Shown piece after piece: positions 42,994 through 54,360 of a stretch of DNA of 64,000 bases. The notes under the pieces are model-generated. The model ran no database searches. It had not been told where the DNA came from and saw nothing but the letters and a program-made list of their open reading frames with translations. Positions within the stretch are counted from its first letter, which is position 1, and each line of letters begins with the position of its first letter. The position numbers and the translations under genes were made by a program. This DNA is from Fragilaria crotonensis (Eukaryota; Bacillariophyta; Fragilariophyceae; Fragilariales; Fragilariaceae): positions 62,001 to 126,000 of the forward strand of contig JAKSYS010000088.1 in NCBI GenBank assembly GCA_022925895.1, given 5' to 3'.

Positions 42994-44963
42994 ATGACGG
43001 CTCCCACAGCCGTCGTTCCACCGCCACCGATGGCCATTCGAAGGAGCCGTCGTCGCAAGCGTCCCAGAATTCAGGAGCACCAAATACAAAACACGGCGTT
43101 GTGTCCTAGTACAATGACAAATGAGACGTTGTCATTGTCTTGGAACATGTTGCAACAATTGCAACGTCGAGAAATCAAATCCAAGCAAATTTGCGCTTTC
43201 TTTCGTAATAATCGCAGACATCCATGTCGAAGGATTCAATTCAGAGACTTGCAGACGCCTTCAACTGAAGTTATTTTGGGCTTGATGCGACTGGTGATTA
43301 CATCTTTGGCTTGGACACCCGCAATGGTCGCACTCTGGATCTAGTCCAACGAGGCCTTCCATCTGCAAGATCAACAGCACTATCATCTTCATCATCAACA
43401 TACTACACAGGAGCACCTCTTGTTCGAAGAATTCCTTGCCATGTCCAAAATCCATGGACATTGACATGGATTGGTTGATTGCAACTGTACCGAGAGATAC
43501 TGATCTCGGGCGATATGGGAGTTGCTCGTATCCACACCTCTCGCTATCGGGACCTGTACCATAATCATGACGCGAATGGAGCAGAGGATGCAAACGATTC
43601 GTCAATGGTTGTGTTTCATCTGCCGACGGGTCGCACAATATCCTGTCAAACACTTGTGGACAATCTCCCGTCGAGGGTCTTGTGGAAAGTCTCACATGTT
43701 CCGGTAATGAGAACTGCTTCAACAACTACCGCTGCATCAGCATTGTCCTTCATGATTAATGACAATTGTGAGGATGCTTCATCATCATTTGCGTGTCACG
43801 GTGGCGAACCAACTGCAACAACAAGACCACGACTTTCAACCATGATGGCCGGGGCACACTTGATTGTCCATGACGAAGGTGATGGCTTTCGATTGACGTG
43901 GGTAGCGGCCAATGCAAATGCAATTCACAATGACGCAACAACAACAAATGAGACCGCCATTCCAGTATCCGCTGCGACCCCCGCCATGCATCACGCCAAT
44001 TTCATCACCTACCATACTACAGTATCGTCTACTCCAACGTCGTCATCCTCGTCATCGTCACCAACATGGCAGCAACAGAACAACAATGAGGAAACCGATG
44101 CAAACACTCATGAGAACAACTCCATCATTGCCGCTGAAGCTTTTCTCCACATTGATCTTCTCCTTCATGATATTCGATCCCGCCGTCCACATGTATTTTC
44201 TATACCCAACAAGCAAGGACATGCACGACTCTGTCCACAATCATTTTCCTATACTCTGGTCAGTGTCAATGATACAGGACGATTCCTTACTTTATCGTTG
44301 TGTTTTATAAACCACCCTCGCTCTAATAACAATGACGACGACGACTTCACACTGCCACAACAACAAAACCAACGACATACCACAATTTCGGTCATGGTGC
44401 GGGTTGATGTTATAGAAAGTTCCTATCAAGAACTTGAATGGGCATCATCATCGCCTTTGGCTGCCTACAAGAGCCATGACAAGATACACACGAAAACAGC
44501 AACAAAGTCGTCGTTGTCGGATGGTCTTGACAAGTACAGTCAAGAATTTGCATTCCATCGACGAATGCTAGAATTGCAGATTGGACCCTATTCGGTCGCT
44601 TGCCGGCAATTTAATAAAATCAAGACCGCAGCAGGATTTGATATCAAGGTTCTACTCACGGCTCGAGACTCGGACACTAATGATGATGATGATGATGATG
44701 ATAACCATAAAGATAATGATGGAGTGGAACGTAATGATGGTTGTGGACGACAACAACACCGACGACGACGAGAACGACTCTGTTGGAATAATTTTTGGAA
44801 CCTTTCCACTGTTGAACAATACAAGCGGTATGGCGGCAGCATATCCATGTCATCACTCTATCCCGATTGTCTCGTGTTGACAAACGCGGCGGTCCGACGG
44901 GGGATACCAGTGAATGTTCTCCGATGTCGGTCTGGCGAGACTGTCATTGTGTACGACGAGTAA
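42994..44963 (+). pseudogene. Copy B of the 659-aa unknown gene (frame-broken)
   Basis: Nearly identical to 36493-38472. Relative to copy A it lacks one G near 43285, one C near 43433, two bases (AT) near 43491 and three bases near 43653; the (GAT)n tract is one unit shorter. The net early shift separates the N-terminal ~97 codons from the rest, which continues open from about 43479 to the stop at 44963. The C-terminal two thirds carry only a few substitutions. Pseudogenisation is the simplest reading, but every break is a small deletion, so base-level assembly error should be kept in mind. Confidence 0.8.
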
Positions 44964-45147
44964 AATAATCATGATTGTAGTCAAGCACACTATGTATCCT
45001 ACATGGAGATGTTTGAGTCCGATACGAGGAGTGGGAGTTGTAGGTGTTAAGGCCGAGTGCTCTTTATAACGCTACAATCTGTATGCACACCAACCATAGC
45101 AAGAATAGACTCGGACCAGAGGACGAAGTACCAGAAACCGCTCCTCT

Positions 45148-45699
45148 TTACTTCTTCTTCTTCCCGATGTTTGACTTGTTACCGTATCCATCATTTTCTC
45201 CTCCACTCATGACTTTCGTTCCCAACCTCAACAAATTGGGTAAAAAGAATGGGAGTGAGAGTCCGACACTTGCCAACAAGAATGCTGGTACGAGTGCTTG
45301 TGATGAATTGCCACCACTACCACTTTCCTTGTCCAATTTTTCCTTCTCTGCCTTGGCCCGAGCAGCAGCGTTGGCGGATGCCGATTGAGCAGCAATACGT
45401 TTGACCATATCATCTGCCGATTCATCAACGACGGCACCATTGGCAACAGTAGCAACTGAAACCAGAGACAAGAGGAATGTAGCAGTTGCAGCAGAAGTAA
45501 CGAGTGCGGAACGACGAGATACGAATGTAGCGGTAGTGGCTTGATCAGAGTTGATATTGGTCATGTGGAGAGCAGTAGTTGTAGGAATTGCTGTAGTGAC
45601 TGGAGATCTGAGAAGAGCATGCGGGGAGATGGCAAATGCCTGAGTTGAAACAATGAGAGAACATAGGAGGAGGATAGAGCGGTACATCATCATAGTCAT
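45148..45699 (-). CDS. Small thylakoid-targeted membrane protein, copy B (intact)
   Basis: Single exon, 183 codons. The N-terminus is a tripartite plastid/thylakoid presequence: an ER-type signal (residues 5-20), Phe22 in the diatom QAFAIS motif, a Thr/Ser-rich transit part, then a twin-arginine signal RRSALVTSAATATFLL (RR at 62-63) with an A-N-G-A cleavage site near residue 89. The short mature part is an Ala/Lys/Glu-rich helix (95-126), a Gly/Ser linker, one hydrophobic segment (134-158, LVPAFLLASVGLSLPFFLPNLL) and a lysine tail KKKK. It would sit in the thylakoid membrane with its N-terminal helix in the lumen. I do not recognise a named photosystem subunit. Copy A at 38657 retains only the 3' end. 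Confidence 0.82.
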   Translation of the reverse strand: MTMMMYRSILLLCSLIVSTQAFAISPHALLRSPVTTAIPTTTALHMTNINSDQATTATFVSRRSALVTSAATATFLLSLVSVATVANGAVVDESADDMVKRIAAQSASANAAARAKAEKEKLDKESGSGGNSSQALVPAFLLASVGLSLPFFLPNLLRLGTKVMSGGENDGYGNKSNIGKKKK

Positions 45700-46832
45700 G
45701 ATTTATGCTTTGCGAAATGTTTCGGGCTCAGTTGTGAGTTGTGAGACTTGATCGGTGGCGAGTCGATACAATGTTACAATTATGATATGATATCTGATAT
45801 CAGTGATATTGTACACGCTACATGCTTAATTGTACCAGCATGAGTTCTGGTCCTTGGCCCTCTTTTACACTTGGCACAGACCACAGACGTATCACGGGAA
45901 CAACTTCGATGGTTTCCGAAGCCATCAGTATTTCGGGATGAGCTGATTGAGCAGGGATACGAGATTTTGAAGTCACCATCAGAGGTGCGTGTGTCGTGTG
46001 TGTGATGCTTTTTAAAACACAATGGAACACGGAACACCCAGACTCTACCTTTTCTGCACACTGAGATTTGTTGCACTGGCGTATGTCTTGTATCTTGTCT
46101 ATTTTATAACGAGCTACTGTGCCCATCTACTCGCTACTAGCTACTATGCATATTAAGCAAACGTCTGGGTTGCGAGTATGACATATACAAAACTCCCAAG
46201 TACGCATCTGGTACTACCGGTAGTACAATGGTACGCACATACGCAAGTTCAGAGCTCAAACACTGCACTGAAATCTGAAAATCTTGAACACGTCACACAT
46301 ATCACTTACATATTCATATATGTGAAAGATATAAACTGTGCTATGTACCGTGAACGCTCTCTACGACTAACGTATCTAGTACCGTAGCGTAAAGACTCTC
46401 CCAACCGTAGATGAGCGACCAGTAGACTTGTAGTTGAACATATGATATAGAACAGGAATCGTTATTAATACTCGGAGTATATAATATGGGATGCAAAATA
46501 AAGGTATGATAGCACGATAGCCGTTATGATCTGGATGCATGTTTTTTGCCGTGAGAGTAGGTGATGGCTCATAGCCTGATGTGCTAATCCTGATTCGTGC
46601 TGCATCACCAAAAGTGAATATTCATTTTTCCATCGTTTGTGCTTGTCCTTGAGTGCCATATCGCCCTATCATAGACTTCAATACTCATATCACACTCCGA
46701 GTACAAATCCAACATTTCGAATGCCATGTGTGTCAATGACCTTCCTTCGTCGCCGGCAGCAGCACCAGAACAAGAAGAAGCATTTGAACCAAGCTCAACG
46801 CAATCAATCAAACCCTTACGTTCGCGTTCACC
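45700..46832. other. Intergenic region
   Basis: No gene supported in ~1.1 kb. It contains CTACCGGTAG at 46214-46223 flanked by GTAC on both sides, and a GATATGATATCTGATATCAG-like palindromic run near 45785-45803. The right end would be the promoter of the hydrolase at 46833. Confidence 0.5.
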
Positions 46833-48055
46833 ATGGTACAAGGCCATGTCCATATGGACCGTTCCTATTCTGCTCCTAGATCTTTCTTCTTGACGATATA
46901 CGTGATCCTGTTACTACCAGGATTTCTGCCCATGGCTTGGTTTTACTTCACAACCCAAGATCGAATCTCCGTACGATACAAACATGACTCCTGTCGGAAC
47001 ACTCTCGACGTTTATGGCTCGTCTCGTCCTCGTAATCAACCGGTTGACAATGTTGGCACAGTTCAACACACAAACCAAGAACAACAACAACATAAACAAC
47101 AATCTCCACTCAAACCAGTCATTCTCTTTCTTCCCGGTGGCGCTTTTACGATTGGTTACAAATTATGGGCCGCCCTCTTGGCTCAAGCACTCGTTCCAGC
47201 CGGCCTCCTCATTGTGGTGGCCGATTATAGAAATTATCCCTGGGGAGATGTACCCGCAATGCTGCACGACGCTGATGATGCCCTCCGTTGGACGGCCCAA
47301 CACTGCCAACGCCTAGGAGGAAATCCACAACAAATCATCCTGGTTGGACAGTCGGCAGGAGCCCATCTCGGACTCATGACTGTGTTACGCCATGCCGCGA
47401 CGGCAGCAGCAGCAGTGACGACGACTTCTAATACCAATGATACTACGCTGCAGAATGAAACACCGACACAGCAGATACCGAACATCAAGGGCTTCGTTGG
47501 ACTCTCGGGAGTTTATGACATGAAGCAGTTGATCCAACTCTGTGACAATCACGCTATACCACCGACATTTGTAACGGAACGACTGCTGGGCAATCGTCGC
47601 CATGACTGTGATCCTACGGAATGGCTTTCGCAGCAACGACTGTTGCAGTCCGCTGCGAGATTGTCCTTTCCTCCAATTGAGCTATGGCACGGGACCGCGG
47701 ACCGAACGGTACGTGAACATATAGCTCCAGTTTGTCGGACTTTTTTATGGATTCACTCACACACGCACAGGTCGATTGGCGATGCTCCCAGGAATTCGCC
47801 TCCAAGTTGAGACAATTTGCCTGCGACAAGGAATTGAATAAGAACACGACTGTCCATTTCAAGGCCTACCCACTTTGGACACATACGGACGCCATCATTG
47901 AGGCCATTTTTGAAGGCGATCATTCCTTCCATCACGATTTGTGCCGCTGTATTGAAATGTGGTGCGACGTTCGCATTGACTTTCAACCACCTCCGTCGTC
48001 TCCGCGATGCCCACGATTATTCGTACAGTTGGCGAGAAAGGCAAGTCCATTCTAG
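46833..48055 (+). CDS. ICME-like alpha/beta hydrolase (isoprenylcysteine methylesterase type)
   Basis: Exon 1 46833-47708 and exon 2 47771-48055 flank a 62-nt GT-AG intron in phase 0; the product is 386 residues. A signal-anchor hydrophobic segment lies at about 18-40. The hydrolase core has the oxyanion motif LPGGAFTIGYK (100-110), the nucleophile elbow VGQSAGAH (S174), the catalytic Asp in WHGTADRTV (D290) and the catalytic His in YPLWTHTDAI (H330). That last block corresponds to the KTHTDLF motif of plant prenylcysteine alpha-carboxyl methylesterases. Known role of that family: removing the methyl ester from prenylated C-termini at ER or Golgi membranes. The DRT/V junction over the splice site and the intact triad make the exon model firm. 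An Ala/Thr-rich insert (186-212) is lineage-specific. Confidence 0.82.
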
Positions 48056-48811
48056 TGAAGAAACGACGACTGCGATTGGTAATTCTCGTGACTACAACGA
48101 TCGTCACCTCTCGAGACACAAGCGAACGTATCAAAACTTCAGATACCATCATTGTTTGCTTCGCTCGAACGACAATGATCCTCTGGGGCCGTGCATCGAT
48201 TCTGTTGTGACTTTCTTTCTTCACCACTTTCGATGCCTCCGTTCCAACAGCATGCTTCGTCACCAGTGTAGCTGATGTAATAATTGCAAGTACGAATCGG
48301 TTGGATCCCATCGGCCTACAGTACTTGCATTGATTGACATTGCTGTTTGGAAAAAAGTTCTAACGAAGCAGCTCAGTGATGACTACTATTGCAACGTTGA
48401 CGGAATGAAAGCCGACCCATGGCTTCAAAGGTTGATCTTGCAGAAAAGCTGAATGAAAAATTGCAGGCGTACGGTGAAGGACGAAAAGAATCATCGACTG
48501 GCGACATTTCTGCCATTTGACGTTAACGGGCTCCATATCCCAGCGAAGTTGCGCTTTGACCTTGTTATAGCTTGGAGGATTCTTGACATTGGAAGCTTAA
48601 TGAAACGTTACCGACCAAAATCTGAGAAAGGCAGGCATCTTGAATGAGATTTTGAGGGATATCGTTGCTACGGTATTCCGGGCGAAAACACACCTTATCG
48701 CAAACCTCGGGCTGAGATTGATTCACAAACCTGGTGTGTCACGAAGTCTTCCAGTATGCAGTGAAAATCTATGTGCGCAAGTGGGTGGAACTATATAGCT
48801 ACACCTTTACG
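48056..48811. other. Intergenic, includes 3' flank of DUF2828 copy 2
   Basis: 48056-48650 has no supported gene. From about 48690 the sequence is homologous to 31990-32128, the 3' flank of the first DUF2828 gene, with more divergence than the coding region. Confidence 0.5.
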
Positions 48812-50644
48812 CTACGAGTCGACTACCCAGTCATCGGTCGCATCCTCGCACTCCGTGGGTTCAAATTTATACCCTGCCAGCAATCCCTCGTTCGATCGAC
48901 CCAGAATTTCTCGCACCTTGTCATACGCAGTGTCATCGAGTGCCTTTCTTACCGTGTGATACGGCGTCTTCTTTACCTTCTCCTTCACCAAAACTACATC
49001 GCCGTCCTCGTCGATCACCTCCGTGATAACCTCGTCATCTTGAAGGTTCTCGCCAGATAGGATAAGCTTCAGTAACGATGGACTGAAACCAGAGAGCATT
49101 GTCACTCCCTCCGTGTCAGCCTGGGCTGGGAAGCCTGTCGTGTCACCGCGAAGATTCCAAAAGGTGATATGAGGAGGCGACCAAGGTTCGCCGCACACTT
49201 TCCTTCCAGCGTCTGCGTACTTTTGTACCAGTCGCTCGTGCGCCGTGTCCCACGCGTTGCCGGTGCGATTCGCTTCGTCAAACTGCATGTCCGAAAACAC
49301 AATTAGATCTGGAATCGCGGACGGCGAAAGCTTTGCACTCACTGCAGTCTCCAAGATCAGGTCCATTGCCTTCTCGAAATCAGTGCTAAAACCCCATGGA
49401 GCATCCGCCGTTGTCGTTATCTTCTGCTTCAAGGACAGATTGGGTCCGAATTTCACCCATGTTGGTGTTTCAGAGAAAGTCAGGATTCGATCGGCAAACT
49501 CAGGAGCCGCCAGCTCGGACACGAGGATGGACAATGCAATGGAGACCAACATTGGGGTACCAGTCATTGATCCAGAAACGTCGGCAATTGCAACCAGGTT
49601 TCCCAAGTCGATTGCCTTTTCGCTTTCCTCCGCCTCGCGGACCTTGCTCATGGCTTCCTTGACGTTCGTTCGAATATCATTCCACTGCATCTGAAGCACT
49701 TCGCCCTCAAGTTCGGAAGTTGCCGTGCGTTGGAAGGCGTTGACAATTTCGTGTGGGAACAGTTGTTTGCCCTTGAGCTTGGATACTTGCGCACTAAGGA
49801 GTTCCTCGCGCAATCGTTTGCGGCATTGCACGCGGACCTCATCGTCTGGAAAACGGTTTCCCGTTTCCTGTTGTTCCGCTGTGGGAACTGTTTTAACCTT
49901 TTCGTTCAAGAACGCCTTGCGGTATTTCATCATCGCAAGGGAAGGTACAGAACCGAACGCAATCGTGTTCCACTCGTTGGCGCACATCTTCACTTCTGTG
50001 GTGTGCAAGGCCTTGTTGAGCGACGATACCAAACGACGATACTGACTCCAGGAAGTCTTGCTGTTGGGGAAGAGCTTGTCTGCCAGAGCTGATGCCTGTT
50101 GGCGAGAAGCTCCCTTCTCACGAGGGGTCCACTTGGCAATCAACGAGGGAGAGCCTCCGTTCTTTTCGTCGGAGGAGGCCAGGATCTGCTGGTCCTTGCG
50201 CAGCTGGTCTGCGGCGAGTGTCAAGATTGCGTCCTTGGTTTCGGCGTCGGCAAGAGCAGCGATTTGGAACCAATCCTTGTAGGAGCCGTAGTGAGGAATG
50301 AGTTCGAGTAACTCATTAGTGGTCTCGGGATACTTTGCATGCAAGTGGATGATCATCCAGTAGAAGAGGTCGCGCTCTCCCTTTCCGCCTCGGCAGTGTC
50401 GAGTTTGAAAGGCCAGGACAACGGCATCCGCCACAATGTCAGATCGTGCTGTCGCTAGGAGCGAATCTAGCATTTCAGTCAGACGTGGGCGGTCCATTCC
50501 ACGGACGAGGGCGAAGAAGAGGGCAACTCGAGGATCCTGAACGCCATCCGCTGTGTACTCGGGAGACGAGTTCTCGCCCAACTGCTTGTTGAGTGGAAGC
50601 GGGGAAGGCGCTGCTTGATCCATGGCGGCAACGAAGGCGGACAT
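48812..50644 (-). CDS. DUF2828 / von Willebrand A-like protein, copy 2
   Basis: Single exon, 610 codons from the ATG at 50644 (the open frame extends upstream to 50725, but the homologous start is 50644). It is nearly identical to the gene at 32129-33979, same strand, 16.7 kb away. The RGGKGERD signature and the MIDAS sequence VAIADVSGSM are unchanged. Substitutions are mostly synonymous-looking or conservative (for example AAEQLRK to AADQLRK, KWAPREKRARR to KWTPREKGASR). The C-terminus differs: copy 1 ends DWVMETERNDVA and copy 2 ends DWVVDS. The frame is fully open with no frame break, so both copies appear to be under selection. The duplication includes upstream DNA up to about 50820. Confidence 0.85.
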   Translation of the reverse strand: MSAFVAAMDQAAPSPLPLNKQLGENSSPEYTADGVQDPRVALFFALVRGMDRPRLTEMLDSLLATARSDIVADAVVLAFQTRHCRGGKGERDLFYWMIIHLHAKYPETTNELLELIPHYGSYKDWFQIAALADAETKDAILTLAADQLRKDQQILASSDEKNGGSPSLIAKWTPREKGASRQQASALADKLFPNSKTSWSQYRRLVSSLNKALHTTEVKMCANEWNTIAFGSVPSLAMMKYRKAFLNEKVKTVPTAEQQETGNRFPDDEVRVQCRKRLREELLSAQVSKLKGKQLFPHEIVNAFQRTATSELEGEVLQMQWNDIRTNVKEAMSKVREAEESEKAIDLGNLVAIADVSGSMTGTPMLVSIALSILVSELAAPEFADRILTFSETPTWVKFGPNLSLKQKITTTADAPWGFSTDFEKAMDLILETAVSAKLSPSAIPDLIVFSDMQFDEANRTGNAWDTAHERLVQKYADAGRKVCGEPWSPPHITFWNLRGDTTGFPAQADTEGVTMLSGFSPSLLKLILSGENLQDDEVITEVIDEDGDVVLVKEKVKKTPYHTVRKALDDTAYDKVREILGRSNEGLLAGYKFEPTECEDATDDWVVDS

Positions 50645-51780
50645 TTTGAGTGTTGCTCTTGCGCTTGCTGAGTATCGGGGTAGTTGCACTTCGTTTGACG
50701 ATTGGAGTCTTAGAACAGTCACCAATTCGATTTAATGAGAGCGTATAAGGTAGAGAGTGGAACGAGTGCAAACGAGGAACCCTGAAGTAGCACGACTGAC
50801 ACGGATCCGCGACTTGCGGTCATTCGTGGTTTTGGTTCGTGTGCGTGTCAACGGCTACTATCGTGCCTTATTGAGCAGTTTATAAACTTGATTAGATTGA
50901 CGACGTTCTCCCGGATGTGGGGGGTGTGGCCCATACACCATACAACCATACACTACCACATAAAAATGGCTTGGAACCAATCCCTTGTGAAATTCGAGTA
51001 CCTATACACGAAACACTCCAATTTTCATAATTTCATCAAGTGACCTATGATTAAGCTCTCCTCAGTTAACTAATAGAGTGGTCTGTTCTGCTGATAGAAA
51101 ATGTAATTGAATTGCTCATGTCTCTCGCGCACGCCTACAGTTGTGGAGGAGAAGCTTTTTCACATATCGAGGATGCCCTCTAACTTTTTAATACCCGTAG
51201 TTCTGATATTTTCCTATGTTTGCGAGAAATAATGGTTCTTTTATAACCGTAGCCACCACATGCCATTCCACATTTCTTGTCGGCACTGCTGATATGCGAT
51301 CACACATCTCGTTATTTCACACCACGACCAGCATGACTAACAACGAACTCGAGGAAAGGAAACGCAAGGCCAACCGCCGGCCTTCAAAATACAAGAAGAA
51401 CACGCCACCAAATCTTGACAAGTTCAGCTATATACTTGCTCTTCAAACTATTGTAGAGAGGAAATTCGATATCATTAGGGCAACCAGTTGTGATGGAATT
51501 CTTCCATAGGGCGCTGATAAAGGTTGTCAAAGAAATGCAACCAATGTACACATAGTAGTTGATTGTTGATATGGTCCGTGACCACCTCAGAAACCTGAGC
51601 AAATGACGGAAGAAGAAATGAAGCGAAGTTCTTGTTGAGGCAAACTCAACACCGTCCGCATCAGCATCTTTGAGTGAAAGCCCGCCCTTCCATGAGATTG
51701 TCAATGATTTGGGACTCCGGATATATAGGAATTGTTAGGATGGTGAATGAGATTGCTGAGTGCACTCCAAGAAGTCCTGG
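50645..51780. other. Intergenic region upstream of DUF2828 copy 2
   Basis: 50645-50820 is homologous to the DUF2828 copy 1 promoter region. Beyond it the sequence is AT-rich with short frames (51216-51509 +, 51384-51704 -) that show no recognised motif. No gene supported. Confidence 0.5.
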
Positions 51781-52458
51781 AGATTTTTCAGCCCCTGACC
51801 ACAATCTACGTCTACTCAGTGGCGTTGTTGATGATCCGCATCAAGCACAACAACAAGGCGGATCATGCACTACAACAACGCCTTCTTCCACCACCCTTGG
51901 GCGTCCAATAGGTAGCACACAGCAGCACTCTCGTGATCTCATACAACGCATCCGACTGGCAACAACAGATTCTGCAAGCAAAGCAGTACGGTGCTGCCCT
52001 TGAACAAGTGCGACAACAACACGGCAGCACAGCAGCTCTGCACACAGATGAAAGCACCAGACTTACGCTCTGCAGAACAAGTGCCGCTGCAAAGGGCAAT
52101 ATACAACCTTCTGAAGAGTGTTCTCATCAAGGACGCGAAGATTCACAGTAGGTACAAATGAGGCAATCTTGACCCAGAGCTTGAACAGGGAACTCCTTCT
52201 CCACTTGCCCACCTTGAGCCCTACTTCATTGCTGCCATTATCCAGCTTGTCAAGATGAGACAGCCGATCAGCTTCTGGGCAGGTCTTCACCTTAAGAACT
52301 CAATGATAGAAGGAATCAAATCGGTAAACAATCTCGAACATGGAAAACTCAAGCACAATGTCCAGACAAGGACGTCAACAATGACAACACACTCCTCACC
52401 ATCTGATGAAGGCTTCCTCCAATATAATGACATCATGCGCATTTTGATTCGAGATTAA
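51780..52458 (+). pseudogene. Decayed transposase-like fragment (CENP-B/pogo-type helix-turn-helix resemblance)
   Basis: Scattered coding-like patches occur on the plus strand. The clearest is 52180-52458, where EPYFIAAIIQLVKMRQPISF and then GLHLKNSMIEG resemble the N-terminal DNA-binding part of pogo-like (DDE_1) transposases of stramenopiles. Gln-rich patches lie at 51838-52060. No catalytic domain follows. The assignment rests on pattern memory only. Confidence 0.3.
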
Positions 52459-53793
52459 TGCTTAACACTTGTGAAAATATCAAGAAGAGAAGATAAAATA
52501 TTATTCCTACATGAATACAAATTCATACACAACTTTGAACCAATAAACCAAAAACAAGCAAGACTTGAATATCATCAATATGTAACTCAGATCTTGCTCC
52601 AGTACTTTGATCACTCTACAAAGCTGTTGGCAAGTTGATGAAGGGTCTATGATCCGAACTGTTTGTGGAAAATCCATGTTTCTGCCAAGAAATAGTAAGT
52701 TGAAACTCTTGTGAAACAATTGGTTCAAGGCCAGTTCTATATGGTACAGGTGCAATGACAAAATGTGACCGCCTGTTTCAGACCGTTTATAAATCGTAAG
52801 CATTTCTACGCAGCAATTCAGCATCATGGACTGGTTACTCTATGGTTCTGTGGCCTGGTATGGAGGAGACATTTACCGAGTGAAAAAGAACTCATCATAG
52901 GCAGCACTCATGCTCTGATTTCTAAAGGGCGATGAACGCTTGTTTTAGCCACCATGTGATGTCAACTTCAGCAAGATGACGCAAGATTGCCATGAGTAAT
53001 GATGCCTGGACATGAACCAATATGTAACTCAGCTATGACAAAACATACTTTTCATAGTTTGAGACACAAAACTGAAGGAATTCAAGATTGTCAGCTGGTG
53101 ACATGCCAGTGGAATTAAAGAATTATAACCGGAACCTGGTGAGGATGAACCAATGAAGCATGACAATGGAGCGACACTGAATGAGGACAATGAATCAGCT
53201 CATCATGATTGAGACTCAAAATCAATCCTGATTATATCTTGATACATGCCAATTGAGAATGTCGTGATGGGGTCAATTAAGGCGATGTTGCCATCTCCAA
53301 CTGTGACATGGCTGGTTGCTCACATAACAATCGAATTCAGGTGTAAATCCTTTTTGGTGGTGAAGGATCAAAATTGCATTTCAAAAAAGCAGGAAGGATA
53401 TCAGTTGCAAGATTCTGAAACATAATTGTACATAAACTGGGCACTTTTAAAGGTAGCAAGCTTGTTGACTGGGTTGGAAATACTCTACTACTATAAATGA
53501 CATCGTTACATTGTTTTCCTACTATCCACCTCACACTACATTCTTGTTGTAATGTCTACCTTTGATGCTCTTTTTCAAAACAAATGTGTTAGTGTTACTG
53601 AAATAATTGTCTGTCAAGACCTTCGACCATATGCTCTGATGACCAAACAGACAGGAGCCTATCTCGTTTACCCAGAAGGTACTGAAACAGCGAAGTACGG
53701 ACCTGACGTTTGTCGACAAGCATCAAGCAAACCCCTGAAAAAGTACATCCAATAAAAGAACAGCTTCGAGGGAAGAACAATGGAATTGATTAA
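52459..53793. other. Gene-poor AT-rich region
   Basis: No coding region that I can support; short frames on both strands have no recognised motifs. Probably degraded repeat DNA. Confidence 0.45.
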
Positions 53794-54360
53794 TTGGAGC
53801 GCTCACGGAAAATCATTGCGCAAACAGATAAACAACACTGGATACATATTACAAATATGATCCTCAAATGCTTGTCATCTCTACAGCACCTCAATCAACG
53901 GGACAACGGGAGACAACTATGTCCCGTGTGCCACTGGAACCTACAAGAAGACCGCAATCACATAATCAGAGGATGCAAAGCTGACAGTCGTGAAAGCTGG
54001 CAAGCAAAATTCCATGCTTCAATCGAGGAGTTCCCGGAGAAAGTTGATACCTACCGGCCATTTAGACACTTACTGAGAGAAGCAATAGGTGAGTGAAGAC
54101 GACGACTTGGATATCAAAGGAAATGCATTTCACCTTGATGTCCGCGCGGTCATCAACCAACAGAATGACGTAGGATGGAGGCAAGACGACTATTATGCAC
54201 GAGAGAGGCACAAGCTTGGGACATGAAACGATAACACAACGTTGACAGATGGCAAACGCAGCTGATATCACAGATATGTTCACCACAGTGGATGCAACTG
54301 TGGAAAGCACGGAACGAAAAGCTACTACATGGAAAGCAGAGATCAAGCTGCTCAGAAATT
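53794..54360 (+). mobile_element. Retroelement-type fossil fragment (zinc-binding tail)
   Basis: A short patch contains LCPVCHWNLQEDRNHIIRGC, a Cys-x2-Cys...His-x4-Cys arrangement like the zinc-binding tail found after reverse transcriptase domains in non-LTR-type elements. A second patch to ~54350 has QWMQLWKARNEKLLHGK, a motif often seen in the same proteins. No polymerase domain is visible. It is an old, broken remnant with several interruptions. Confidence 0.4.
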
